From Gemmatimonadales bacterium (GTDB lineage: Bacteria > Gemmatimonadota > Gemmatimonadetes > Gemmatimonadales > GWC2-71-9), in assembly GCA_025928645.1 (NCBI GenBank), contig JAICJD010000009.1, positions 1-42,336 of the forward strand: DNA of 42,336 nucleotides, given 5' to 3'. This document shows positions 15,721-22,788 of this stretch, piece by piece. The stretch's first letter is position 1. Each line of letters starts with the position of its first letter. The notes beneath the pieces were generated by a model, which ran no database searches, was not told the DNA's origin, and was given only the letters and a program-made list of their open reading frames with translations. The position numbers and the translations under genes are program-made.

Positions 15721-15845
15721 CCAGGCTGGCGGCCCCGGGGGATTCTTCTGCGCGCTCCACACTGAACAAGGGACGTAACATGCAGGTCGTCAGTCCGGCG
15801 CCCGCGACAACGGGCCCGGCCGCGCGGGGCTGACTTCTGCCGCGC

Positions 15846-15856
15846 AAGGAGGTGAC
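15846..15856 (+). promoter_or_regulatory. Strong Shine-Dalgarno pointing to an ATA start codon
   Basis: AAGGAGGTGAC is the strongest ribosome binding site in the neighbourhood. Its GGAGG core (15848-15852) lies six nt before the ATA codon at 15859-15861, the usual spacing. The next conventional start-like codon, GTG at 15874, would be 21 nt from the core, too far. An in-frame TGA at 15853-15855 excludes an upstream start. Confidence 0.65.
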
Positions 15857-15858
15857 AG

Positions 15859-16776
15859 ATAAAGGCGATACTGGTGACGGACCAGGCAGCGGGAACGGCC
15901 GGGATGAAGCTGGTGGAGCGGCCCGAGCCGCAGCCATCGACCAACGACGCTGTCGTTCAGGTCTATGCCTCGGGATTCGTGAAGACTGAGCTGGCCTGGT
16001 CTTCGACCTGGACCGATCGCCTCGACCGTGACCGCACGCCCTCGATCCCCGGGCACGAGCTGGCCGGCGTGGTCACCGCCTTCGGTTATGGCGCCACGGG
16101 GCTCTCGGTCGGACAGCGGGTCTTCGGCCTCACGGACTGGTATCGCGACGGCACCCTGGCCGAGTACGCGGCCGTCGAAGCGCGCAACCTCGCGCCGCTG
16201 CCGGGCGACGTCGACTTCACAGTGGGCGCGAGCCTGCCGATCTCGGGCCTGACTGCGTGGCAGGGACTGTTCGAGCACGGCCGCCTTCGGGCAGGGCAGA
16301 GCGTCATCGCGCACGGCGCGGCCGGCGCGGTCGGGGCGATGGTGACGCAACTCGCACGATTGGCGGGCGCCCACGTCATCGGTACCGGACGCGCCGCCGA
16401 CCGTCAGACGGCGCTCGACTTCGGCGCGAACGAGTTCGTCGACCTCGACAACGAGGCCCTCGAAGACGTCGGCCGAGTCGATCTCATTTTCGATCTCATC
16501 GGCGGCGACATCGGGCAGCGGTCCGCGCGCCTGGTTCGAGCCGGAGGAACGGTCGTGTCCATCGTCGGGCCGGTCGAGGCGCGGCCCGCCGACGGCGTGG
16601 CGGTCGACTTCGTCGTCGAATCCGATCGTGCCCAACTGAGCGAGATCGTTCAACGAGTGCGGGATGGACGGCTGCGCACGAACATCGGCACCGTCGCCGG
16701 CCTCGACGATGCCTTCGCCGCATTCAACTCGACCGAACGGCGCCCAGGGAAGACGATTATCCGCGTTCATCCCTGA
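15859..16776 (+). CDS. Zinc-independent MDR (quinone oxidoreductase-like) with apparent ATA start
   Basis: This protein has 305 residues if read from the ATA codon. The first residues, (M)KAILVTDQAAG, match the normal start of this MDR subfamily, whereas starting at GTG 15874 would cut off the first beta-strand. The GroES-like domain contains IPGHELAGVV and VGQRVFGLTD. The Rossmann domain has the glycine loop AHGAAGAVGAM, typical of NADPH-dependent quinone reductases, followed by GTGRAADRQTALDFGANEFVD. The structural-zinc cysteines of alcohol dehydrogenases are absent. It probably reduces quinones or enones with NADPH in the cytoplasm. The ATA may be a true non-canonical start or a recent ATG mutation or sequence error. 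Confidence 0.85.
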   Translation: MKAILVTDQAAGTAGMKLVERPEPQPSTNDAVVQVYASGFVKTELAWSSTWTDRLDRDRTPSIPGHELAGVVTAFGYGATGLSVGQRVFGLTDWYRDGTLAEYAAVEARNLAPLPGDVDFTVGASLPISGLTAWQGLFEHGRLRAGQSVIAHGAAGAVGAMVTQLARLAGAHVIGTGRAADRQTALDFGANEFVDLDNEALEDVGRVDLIFDLIGGDIGQRSARLVRAGGTVVSIVGPVEARPADGVAVDFVVESDRAQLSEIVQRVRDGRLRTNIGTVAGLDDAFAAFNSTERRPGKTIIRVHP

Positions 16777-16911
16777 GGATACAGGGAAGGCGAGCGGCGC
16801 TCCTCGTAGGATTTTTCGTGCGCGAGCGAGTCGCTCGCCGCTGATGCGCGGTGCGCTAGGCCGCATCGATGAGATTCAACCCGCAGCCCGGCAACTCGGA
16901 GACCACCCACG

Positions 16912-17832
16912 GTGAACAGACTGGCCGCTGCGCTAAGCCTCTCGGCCTTCATCCTCTGCCAGGGTGCCGTCGTGGGCGCGGCTCAGGGCGCCCCGACTGG
17001 AGCCGGGCACACTGCGGTGGTGGTGATGCTCGGGACGGGCACCCCCCGGCCACTCCCCGACGTCTGGGGCCCGGCGACCGCGGTCGTCGTGGGAGACCGG
17101 GTCTTTCTGGTCGATGCGGGTGTCGGCGTCGAGCGGCGACTCGCCGCGGCGCGGTTGCCGACCGACGGCGTCACCGCGGTCTTCATCACACACCTCCATA
17201 GCGATCACGTGCTTGGCTTGGCGGACCTCATCTTCACGTCGTGGGTGATGGGGCGCACACGGCCGTTCCCGGTCTACGGGCCGCACGGCCTGGCCGCCAT
17301 GACGCAGCACCTCTACGCGGCGTTCCGCGAGGACATTCAGAATCGCACGGACGGTCTCGAACACGAATCACGAGACGGTTACCGGGTCGAGGTGCGGGAG
17401 ATCGGCCCGAGCGTCGTCTACGACAGTGGCGCCGTGCGCGTCACCGCGTTCCCGGTCAAGCATGGCGAATGGCGGGAAGCGTACGGCTATCGATTTGACA
17501 GTCCGGGCCGAAGCATCGTCATATCGGGCGACACGCGGCCAACTGAGGAGCTCGTGCGGATGGCGACGGGAGTCGACGTGCTCATCCATGAGGTACAACC
17601 CTCAGATTCGACGAAGCACCCTGGCAACCGCTCTTCCGCCGAGTGGGCGACCTATGTCCGTGCCTACCACACGACCGCACTGCAACTCGGCGAACTGGCA
17701 GCGCAAGCACGGCCCAAACTCCTCGTTGTCTATCACAATGGCCGCCGGGTGCCCGACGATCGGATCCTCGCCGACATCCGGCGATCATTCTCGGGACCCG
17801 TGACCATCGCTACCGATCTGCAGCGCTTCTGA
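16912..17832 (+). CDS. Exported metallo-beta-lactamase-fold hydrolase (RNase Z/AtsA-like)
   Basis: This 306-aa protein starts at GTG 16912 and has a signal peptide to about residue 25 (ending GAAQG), so it acts in the periplasm. The zinc motif is THLHSDHVLG with His94, His96, Asp98 and His99. Further ligands are visible in VKHGEW, in VISGDTRP (the bridging Asp) and in VVYHNGR near the end. The opening VVMLGTGTPRPLPDVWGPATAVVV and the SGDTRPTEELVRMATGVDVLIHE block are typical of the RNase Z/arylsulfatase AtsA-like branch, not of antibiotic-cleaving enzymes. Its substrate cannot be deduced; export makes tRNA processing unlikely. Confidence 0.88.
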   Translation: MNRLAAALSLSAFILCQGAVVGAAQGAPTGAGHTAVVVMLGTGTPRPLPDVWGPATAVVVGDRVFLVDAGVGVERRLAAARLPTDGVTAVFITHLHSDHVLGLADLIFTSWVMGRTRPFPVYGPHGLAAMTQHLYAAFREDIQNRTDGLEHESRDGYRVEVREIGPSVVYDSGAVRVTAFPVKHGEWREAYGYRFDSPGRSIVISGDTRPTEELVRMATGVDVLIHEVQPSDSTKHPGNRSSAEWATYVRAYHTTALQLGELAAQARPKLLVVYHNGRRVPDDRILADIRRSFSGPVTIATDLQRF

Positions 17833-17946
17833 AGCCGGGGTGCATGGCGTGTTGGGCCGGCGTATTCCTCGCGCCGGGTCTGGCTCACGTTGACCCACTG
17901 CTCGTGCCGGTGCCTCCCGCCCATTACGACTCCGCGGCGGGAGCGC

Positions 17947-18288
17947 GTGCAAAAACCGCGGATCACGTCCCTCGAGCGCCGACAACGCTTGCTGCCCGCA
18001 CTGACCGCATTGGCACTGGTCTCGGTGGTCGCGGCCCTTGCAGGCTTCGCCCGCCACGGGCCAGGTGTGGTCCAGGCAGACCGAGTTGAGCTGGTCGACG
18101 GGCAGGGAGCAATTCGGGCAGCCTTGGGCACCGATACAGCAGGGGCAAGCTTTACGCTGTACGACAAGCGCGGCCGGGTCGCCGGGTCGCTACAGCTGAA
18201 TGGAGACCCGCGCCTGACGGTTCGGGACCCCAGCGGACGTGAGGTCGCCGCGCTTGGAGCGCCCCGGGTCCAGCATCTGACGCAATAG
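17947..18288 (+). CDS. Membrane-anchored beta-repeat protein (113 aa)
   Basis: The GTG at 17947 is chosen because GGGAG precedes it and the product then starts VQKPRITSLERRQRLL, a basic cytosolic end ahead of one transmembrane helix (ALTALALVSVVAALAGFA). The remainder is a string of short beta repeats of the type VELVDGQGAIRAALGT, FTLYDKRGRVAGSLQLN and LTVRDPSGREVAALGAP, each about 18-20 residues, like a single-sheet or beta-solenoid ectodomain. Similar signal-anchored proteins occur in Gemmatimonadota and cyanobacteria without known function. The 214 nt after its stop contain no gene that I can support. Confidence 0.6.
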   Translation: MQKPRITSLERRQRLLPALTALALVSVVAALAGFARHGPGVVQADRVELVDGQGAIRAALGTDTAGASFTLYDKRGRVAGSLQLNGDPRLTVRDPSGREVAALGAPRVQHLTQ

Positions 18289-18502
18289 CACTATCGGGAC
18301 CGTGAGGGAGACTGGCACTGACGATCGGGCCGGATTTGCCCAGCTCGGCCGCCCGCCCGGGGCCCCAGCCTCGCTCGACGTGTCAGTGAAGCGGCGAAGG
18401 ACGTGGCGTTTCAATGCCAAGGCGACGAAGGAATCAATCAGAGGATTTCGGCGATCCGTTTACACCGAACCCGGAGATCGCGAAAGTGACGATCAAGTAG
18501 CC

Positions 18503-18804
18503 ATGCGAAGATCAGGATGGCGGAACACGTCTCGCTGGACGGCATGATCCAGCCCGGCGGACCGAACGAAGACAGCGACTACGCGCTGCTGGTCTGCGGA
18601 AGCGCCACGCTGACGTCGGCGCTGCTCGAGCAGGGACTGGTCGACGAGGCCGTGCTGGCGGTCTATCCGCTCCTGCTGGGGCGGGGCAAACCCTGCTTCC
18701 CGGACGGCGCTGACCCGCGCGACCTAGCCCTCGTCGGCTCGACGGCCACGCCCTCGGGCGTGCTCCTCAACACCTATCGGCGCGTTGAATCCGCGCGAAC
18801 CTGA
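18503..18804 (+). pseudogene. Broken dihydrofolate reductase-family (RibD C-terminal) gene
   Basis: The natural start ATG CGA A..G ATC at 18503 has lost one A: homologues begin MRKIRxAEHVSLDG, but here the ATG frame reads MRRSGW and the correct frame is reached only at an internal ATG, 18517 (MAEHVSLDGMIQPGGPNED). About 80 residues are then missing after EDSDYA, where the sequence jumps to LLVCGSATLTSALLEQGLVDE and continues normally through VYPLLLGRGKPCF to the end. The family is about 170-190 aa; 95 remain. Loss of the central strand means no functional reductase. It lies immediately before the SnoaL-like gene. Confidence 0.75.
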
Positions 18805-19191
18805 ATGAGCGATCGACTGGAGCGCAACAAGCGCACCGTCACGGCGTTCTACGACCTGATGTTCAATCAGGCGCGCCCGGCCGAGGCGGTCGAGCACTTC
18901 GTCGGCGCCAGCTACACCCAGCACAATCCCATGGTGGCAGACGGGAAGGCCGCCTTCATCGCATACTTCGAGCGGATGGCGCGCGAGTATCCAGGGAAGC
19001 ACGTGGAGTTCAAGCGTGTGATCGCGGAGGGTGACTACGTGGTCCTGCACTGCTACCAGCAGTGGCCGGGCGACCGTGACTGGGCAGGGATCGACATCTT
19101 CCGGTTGGACGCGGACGGCAAGGTGGTCGAGCACTGGGACGTTCTGCAGCCGGTTCCGGACACGTCGGCGAACGACAACAGCATGTTCTGA
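18805..19191 (+). CDS. SnoaL-like protein
   Basis: This 128-aa cytoplasmic protein begins at the ATG directly after the TGA of the broken reductase frame, so it was probably its operon partner. Family features are strong: [27 protein letters not shown] at the start, [27 protein letters not shown], then [47 protein letters not shown]. The YxQHNP and EHWD motifs are diagnostic of this predicted SnoaL-like group, which is widespread and lacks a defined substrate. No signal peptide. Confidence 0.9.
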   Translation: MSDRLERNKRTVTAFYDLMFNQARPAEAVEHFVGASYTQHNPMVADGKAAFIAYFERMAREYPGKHVEFKRVIAEGDYVVLHCYQQWPGDRDWAGIDIFRLDADGKVVEHWDVLQPVPDTSANDNSMF

Positions 19192-19194
19192 CGT

Positions 19195-19344
19195 ATGCGA
19201 CCCCTTCGGTACTCCATCAACGTCACCTTGGACGGGTGCTGCGATCGTCGCGCAATGATCCCGGACGAAGACCTGCGCCCTTGTTCGCAGGGCTCTCGAA
19301 GCAATCGGGGCGTGGTGGCGATGCGGTATGAGCCGAGAAGGTGA
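19195..19344 (+). pseudogene. N-terminal remnant of a second dihydrofolate reductase-family gene
   Basis: The first 27 residues (MRPLRYSINVTLDGC, then MIPDEDL) match the opening of another RibD-C/DHFR-like subfamily that normally continues with a helix and GRVTYEMM. Here the frame instead runs into unrelated sequence (RPCSQGSRSNRGVV) and stops at 49 residues, overlapping the GTG of the transporter as GTGA. The remainder of the expected 180-200 aa gene is absent. It lies only 390 nt from the other broken DHFR-family gene. Confidence 0.6.
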
Positions 19345-20240
19345 TCCACAGATCCGAACGGCTCGCGGTGCCGCCGGTCCCGATGATCATCGTCGGGATC
19401 GTGAGCGTGCAGGGCGGCGCGGCACTGGCCAAGGGGCTCTTCCCCGCGCTGGGCCCCGTGGGAACAGTAGGCCTCCGCATCGGGCTGTCCGCCGCCATCC
19501 TGCTTGCGGCCTTCCGTCCCCGGCTCGGCCGATTGACCGCGGCACAGTGGCGCGCCGTGGTCCCGTACGGGCTGGTGTTGGGAATCATGAACCTGGTGTT
19601 CTACTGCTCGCTCGCGCGCATCCCGCTGGGGCTGGCCGTCACGCTGGAGTTCATCGGGCCGCTCGGCGTGGCGGTGTTCGGCTCACGCCGGGCCATCGAC
19701 GTGGTGTGGGGGCTCCTCGCGGCCGCGGGCGTGCTGCTGATCACGCCGTGGACCGGCGGCAGCGTGGACCCCTTGGGCGTGGCGTTCGCGCTGGGCGCGG
19801 GGGCGTGCTGGGCCGCGTACATCCTGCTCGGCGGCCATGTGTCGCGCACGGTTCCGGGCACCGCCGCCGTGTCGGCGGGCATGCTGGTGGCCGCGGCCGC
19901 GATTGTTCCCATCTCCGCGGGGCTGCACGGGTTCGCGCACCTCACGCCGAAGCTGTTCGCGGCCGGGCTTGGCGTGGCGCTGCTCTCGAGCGTCATCCCG
20001 TACACGCTGGAGATGTTCGCACTCGGGGCACTTCCCGCCCGCACCTTCGGCATCCTCATGAGTCTCGAGCCGGCCGTCGGCGCGCTGGTGGGCCTGGTGG
20101 CGCTGAAGGAGATCCTCGCGCCGGCGCAGTGGCTGGCCGTGGCGCTGGTGTGCGCCGCCAGCGCCGGCTCCGCCCTCGCCAGCCGTACGCCTGCTCCAGC
20201 GCGCGAGATGGAGTCGACCGGGGGCTGGACGGCCGGTTAA
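19341..20240 (+). CDS. rhtA: RhtA-like EamA/DMT-family exporter
   Basis: This 299-aa inner-membrane protein contains about ten hydrophobic helices in two EamA-type halves, as in the threonine/homoserine exporter RhtA. Subfamily-specific stretches are visible: VQGGAALAKGLFPALGP, LRIGLSAAILLA, FYCSLARIPLGLAVTLEFIGPL, and the C-terminal half with SSVIPYTLEMFALGALPARTFGILMSLEPAVGALVGL. It probably exports amino acids or related metabolites by proton antiport. The start is set at GTG 19341, overlapping the preceding remnant; the ATG at 19383 is an alternative. The C-terminal 20 residues are cytosolic. Confidence 0.88.
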   Translation: MIHRSERLAVPPVPMIIVGIVSVQGGAALAKGLFPALGPVGTVGLRIGLSAAILLAAFRPRLGRLTAAQWRAVVPYGLVLGIMNLVFYCSLARIPLGLAVTLEFIGPLGVAVFGSRRAIDVVWGLLAAAGVLLITPWTGGSVDPLGVAFALGAGACWAAYILLGGHVSRTVPGTAAVSAGMLVAAAAIVPISAGLHGFAHLTPKLFAAGLGVALLSSVIPYTLEMFALGALPARTFGILMSLEPAVGALVGLVALKEILAPAQWLAVALVCAASAGSALASRTPAPAREMESTGGWTAG

Positions 20241-20324
20241 TCGGCTTCCACCCAAGGGCCCAGCTCACATGGGGCCACGCCACTCCCGCGATGCTGCCGC
20301 CATCATGATCGGGCGGCGCCGGGG

Positions 20325-21470
20325 CTAGCGCGCCACCCCGAACGCGAAGACCGTTCGGGACCGGAGCTCGCGCCCCGGCTCGAGGATCGTGGACGGGAAG
20401 TTCGGATGGTTGGGCGAGTCCGGGAAATGCTGGGTCTCGAGCACGATGGCCGACCGGTGGCCGTAGACGTGGCCGCTCTTTCCCCTGATGGTTCCGTCGA
20501 GAAAATTCCCCGAGTAGAACTGTACGCCCGGCTCGGTGGTGGAGATGTCCAGCGTTCGCCCGGACGCGGGGTCCAGCACGTGCGCCGCGTGCACCAGCCC
20601 GGTCCCGTTCCGGTTCAGCACGAAGTTGTGGTCGTACCCTTTGCCGTAGCGAAGCTGCGTGTCGGGCTGCCCGATCCGGGCCCCGACGGCCGTCGGCTTC
20701 CGGAAGTCGAACGGCGTGCCCGCCACGCTCGCCAGCTCGCCGGTAGGGATCAGCGTGGAGTCCACCGGCGTGTAGCGGTCGGCGTTGATGGTCAGCATGT
20801 GCTTCAGGATGTCACCGCTGCCCTCGCCCGCCAGGTTGAAGTAGCTGTGCTGCGAGAGGTTGACCGGCGTCGGCTGGTCGGTCGTGGCCGTGTAGTCCAC
20901 CACCAGATCGTTCGCCGGGGTGAGCGTGTAGGTCACACTGACCCGGAGCGCGCCGGGGTAGCCCTCGTCGCCGTCGGGACTCGTGTGCTCGAACGTGACT
21001 CCGACGCTGTCCCCCCGCTGGAATGATCGCGCCCGCCAGAGTACCTTATCGAACCCCTTCACACCTCCATGCAGGGAATTCGGGCCGTTGTTCGTCGCGA
21101 GACGATAGGTCCGGCCCTCGAGCGTGAACCGACCGCGGGCGATCCGGTTCGCGTAGCGCCCGACGACCGCGCCGAAGTAGGGCGAGTCGCCGAGGTAGCC
21201 CGGCAGCGAGTCATATCCCAGCGTCACATCGGCGAGCCGCCCGGAACGATCGGGCACCCGGATGGCCTGGATGATCGCGCCGTAGGTGATCGCCCGGACC
21301 TGCATCCCCCTGGCATTGGTGAGCGTGTACACCTCGACGGCCTTTCCGTCCGGCATCAGGCCGAACGGCGCGACCGTCACCGTTTCTGCGTGCTGTGTCG
21401 GTGGAGTCATGGCGGGACGACCGGTCTGCTGAGCGGTGAACGCGAGCGCGAGGACCATGGCGAACGGCAT
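20325..21470 (-). CDS. galM: Exported galactose mutarotase (aldose 1-epimerase)
   Basis: This 381-aa enzyme interconverts alpha and beta anomers of galactose/glucose. The ATG at 21470 gives a signal peptide (MPFAMVLALAFTAQQ), so it acts in the periplasm or outside. Active-site features are present: NGPNSLHGG and NLSQHSYFNLAG carry the two histidines, YDHNFVLN binds sugar, and the catalytic base is Glu345 in VLETQHFPDSPN. The length matches the family plus a leader. It is divergent from the GH5-like gene with only 28 nt between starts, so both likely share a compact regulatory region, consistent with a joint role in sugar use. Confidence 0.93.
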   Translation of the reverse strand: MPFAMVLALAFTAQQTGRPAMTPPTQHAETVTVAPFGLMPDGKAVEVYTLTNARGMQVRAITYGAIIQAIRVPDRSGRLADVTLGYDSLPGYLGDSPYFGAVVGRYANRIARGRFTLEGRTYRLATNNGPNSLHGGVKGFDKVLWRARSFQRGDSVGVTFEHTSPDGDEGYPGALRVSVTYTLTPANDLVVDYTATTDQPTPVNLSQHSYFNLAGEGSGDILKHMLTINADRYTPVDSTLIPTGELASVAGTPFDFRKPTAVGARIGQPDTQLRYGKGYDHNFVLNRNGTGLVHAAHVLDPASGRTLDISTTEPGVQFYSGNFLDGTIRGKSGHVYGHRSAIVLETQHFPDSPNHPNFPSTILEPGRELRSRTVFAFGVAR

Positions 21471-21498
21471 GGCCGCAATCTCGAAGGGGGGTCCACCG

Positions 21499-22686
21499 GT
21501 GACAAGACTCCGGCTCATCCTCGCCACCGCGCTGCTCGCCGGGTGCGCCTCGGGTACCGTGTCCGCACCGCGGGCCCCGGCGGCGCCGCAGTCCGCGGCC
21601 GCGCCGGTGTCGGCCCGCGGGCCGGCCGAGCGGGCCCGGGCGTGGTACGCCGCCCAGCCGTGGCTCGTGGGCAGCAACTACATCCCGGGGTCGGCGATCA
21701 ACCAGCTCGAGATGTGGCAGGCGGAGACGTTCGACTCGGCGCGAATCGACCAGGAGCTCGGATGGGCCGAGGCGCTGGGCATGAACACGATGCGGGTCTT
21801 CCTCCACGATCTGCCATGGCAGCAGGACTCGGCCGGCTTTCGGGGCCGGATCGACCGGTTCCTCTCCATCGCCGCGCGGCACCACATCCGTCCGATCCTG
21901 GTGCTGTTCGACTCGTGCTGGGACCCGTGGCCTCACCTGGGGGCGCAGCACCCGCCGGTGCCGGGCGTGCACAACTCGGGCTGGGTGCAGAGCCCGGGCG
22001 CGGGCGCGCTCTCGGACGCGAGCCAGGATGCCCGACTGGAGCGCTACGTGAAGGGCGTCGTCGCGGCGTTCGGGAAGGACCCGCGGGTGCTCGCGTGGGA
22101 CGTGTGGAACGAGCCGGGCAACGAGAACACCGACTCGTATGGGCGGCAGGAGCCGCGGGGAAAGGTGGGGCGGGTGACCGCGCTCCTGCCGCGGGTCTTC
22201 GACTGGGCCCGCTCGGTGCATCCCGTGCAGCCGCTCACGAGCGGCGTCTGGTCCATCGAGGACAACCGCGACGGGCGGCACCTGAGCGAGCTGCGGCAGA
22301 TCCAGCTCCGCGAGTCGGACATCGTCACCTTCCACAATTACGGCGACTCGGTGTCGTTCTTCCGCCAGGTCGGCTGGCTGAGGAAGTACGGCCGGCCGGT
22401 CATCTGCACCGAATACATGGCCCGGCCGACCGGGAGCACCTTCGCCCTGCTGCCGAGGGCCAAGCAGGAAGGCGTGGGCATGATCAACTGGGGGTTCGTG
22501 GCGGGGAAGACGCAGACCTATCTGCCGTGGGATTCGTGGCTCCATCCCTACGTCGCGCGCGAGCCGGCGGTGTGGTTCCACGAGGTCCTGCGGGCGGACG
22601 GGACGCCGTACCGCGCGGAGGAGACCGAACTCATCCGGCGACTCACGGGCGCCGAGAAGATGGTGCGCGCGGCGGCCACGAACTGA
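21499..22686 (+). CDS. GH5-like glycoside hydrolase lipoprotein
   Basis: This 395-aa protein starts at GTG 21499, with AAGGGGGG upstream. The signal peptide ends in a lipobox, LLAGC (Cys16). The mature part looks like a clan A (beta/alpha)8 glycosidase: MNTMRVFLHDLPWQQD, HHIRPILVLFDSCWDPWP, then VLAWDVWNEPGNEN with the acid/base Glu205 at the end of strand 4, and VICTEYMARP with the likely nucleophile Glu305 at the end of strand 7. This resembles cellulase/mannanase-type families (GH5 and relatives). The substrate is probably a plant or microbial beta-glycan, processed at the outer membrane together with its neighbours. Confidence 0.85.
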   Translation: MTRLRLILATALLAGCASGTVSAPRAPAAPQSAAAPVSARGPAERARAWYAAQPWLVGSNYIPGSAINQLEMWQAETFDSARIDQELGWAEALGMNTMRVFLHDLPWQQDSAGFRGRIDRFLSIAARHHIRPILVLFDSCWDPWPHLGAQHPPVPGVHNSGWVQSPGAGALSDASQDARLERYVKGVVAAFGKDPRVLAWDVWNEPGNENTDSYGRQEPRGKVGRVTALLPRVFDWARSVHPVQPLTSGVWSIEDNRDGRHLSELRQIQLRESDIVTFHNYGDSVSFFRQVGWLRKYGRPVICTEYMARPTGSTFALLPRAKQEGVGMINWGFVAGKTQTYLPWDSWLHPYVAREPAVWFHEVLRADGTPYRAEETELIRRLTGAEKMVRAAATN

Positions 22687-22712
22687 GCGGGCGCGACTAT
22701 CTTGGCAGGTGA

Positions 22713-22760
22713 AGGGGGCAGACTTCGGGGCATGCCCCCTTCGCTTCGCTCGGGGTGACG
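22713..22760. repeat. Hairpin followed by a REP-like half-element
   Basis: An 8-bp perfect stem, AGGGGGCA (22713-22720) with TGCCCCCT (22733-22740), is followed by TCGCTTCGCTCGGGGTGAC. That second part matches the arms of the inverted repeat at 28836-28930 (CTTCGCTCGGGATGA). It lies between two glycosidase genes, just after the stop codon, and could end transcription, though no T-run is present. Confidence 0.5.
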
Positions 22761-22788
22761 CCCAGGTCCCGGTTTGGTGACGTCTCGG

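Noticed and set aside
15780-15833. 17-codon frame (MQVVSPAPATTGPAARG) upstream of the oxidoreductase
   Set aside because: Too short, no strong ribosome site, and no sign of an attenuator; could be a gene remnant but nothing supports it.
16912-17832. Annotating the MBL-fold protein as an antibiotic metallo-beta-lactamase
   Set aside because: Its HLHSDH...SGDT...YHN pattern and opening GTGTPRP belong to the RNase Z/AtsA branch; the B1-B3 lactamase zinc-site context is absent.
18302-18547. Plus-strand frame before the broken DHFR-family gene
   Set aside because: Highly basic product without family or ribosome site; it overlaps the natural start of the broken gene. A short tail in another frame (DPFTPNPEIAKVTIK) looks like a C-terminal scrap of some protein but is too short to name.
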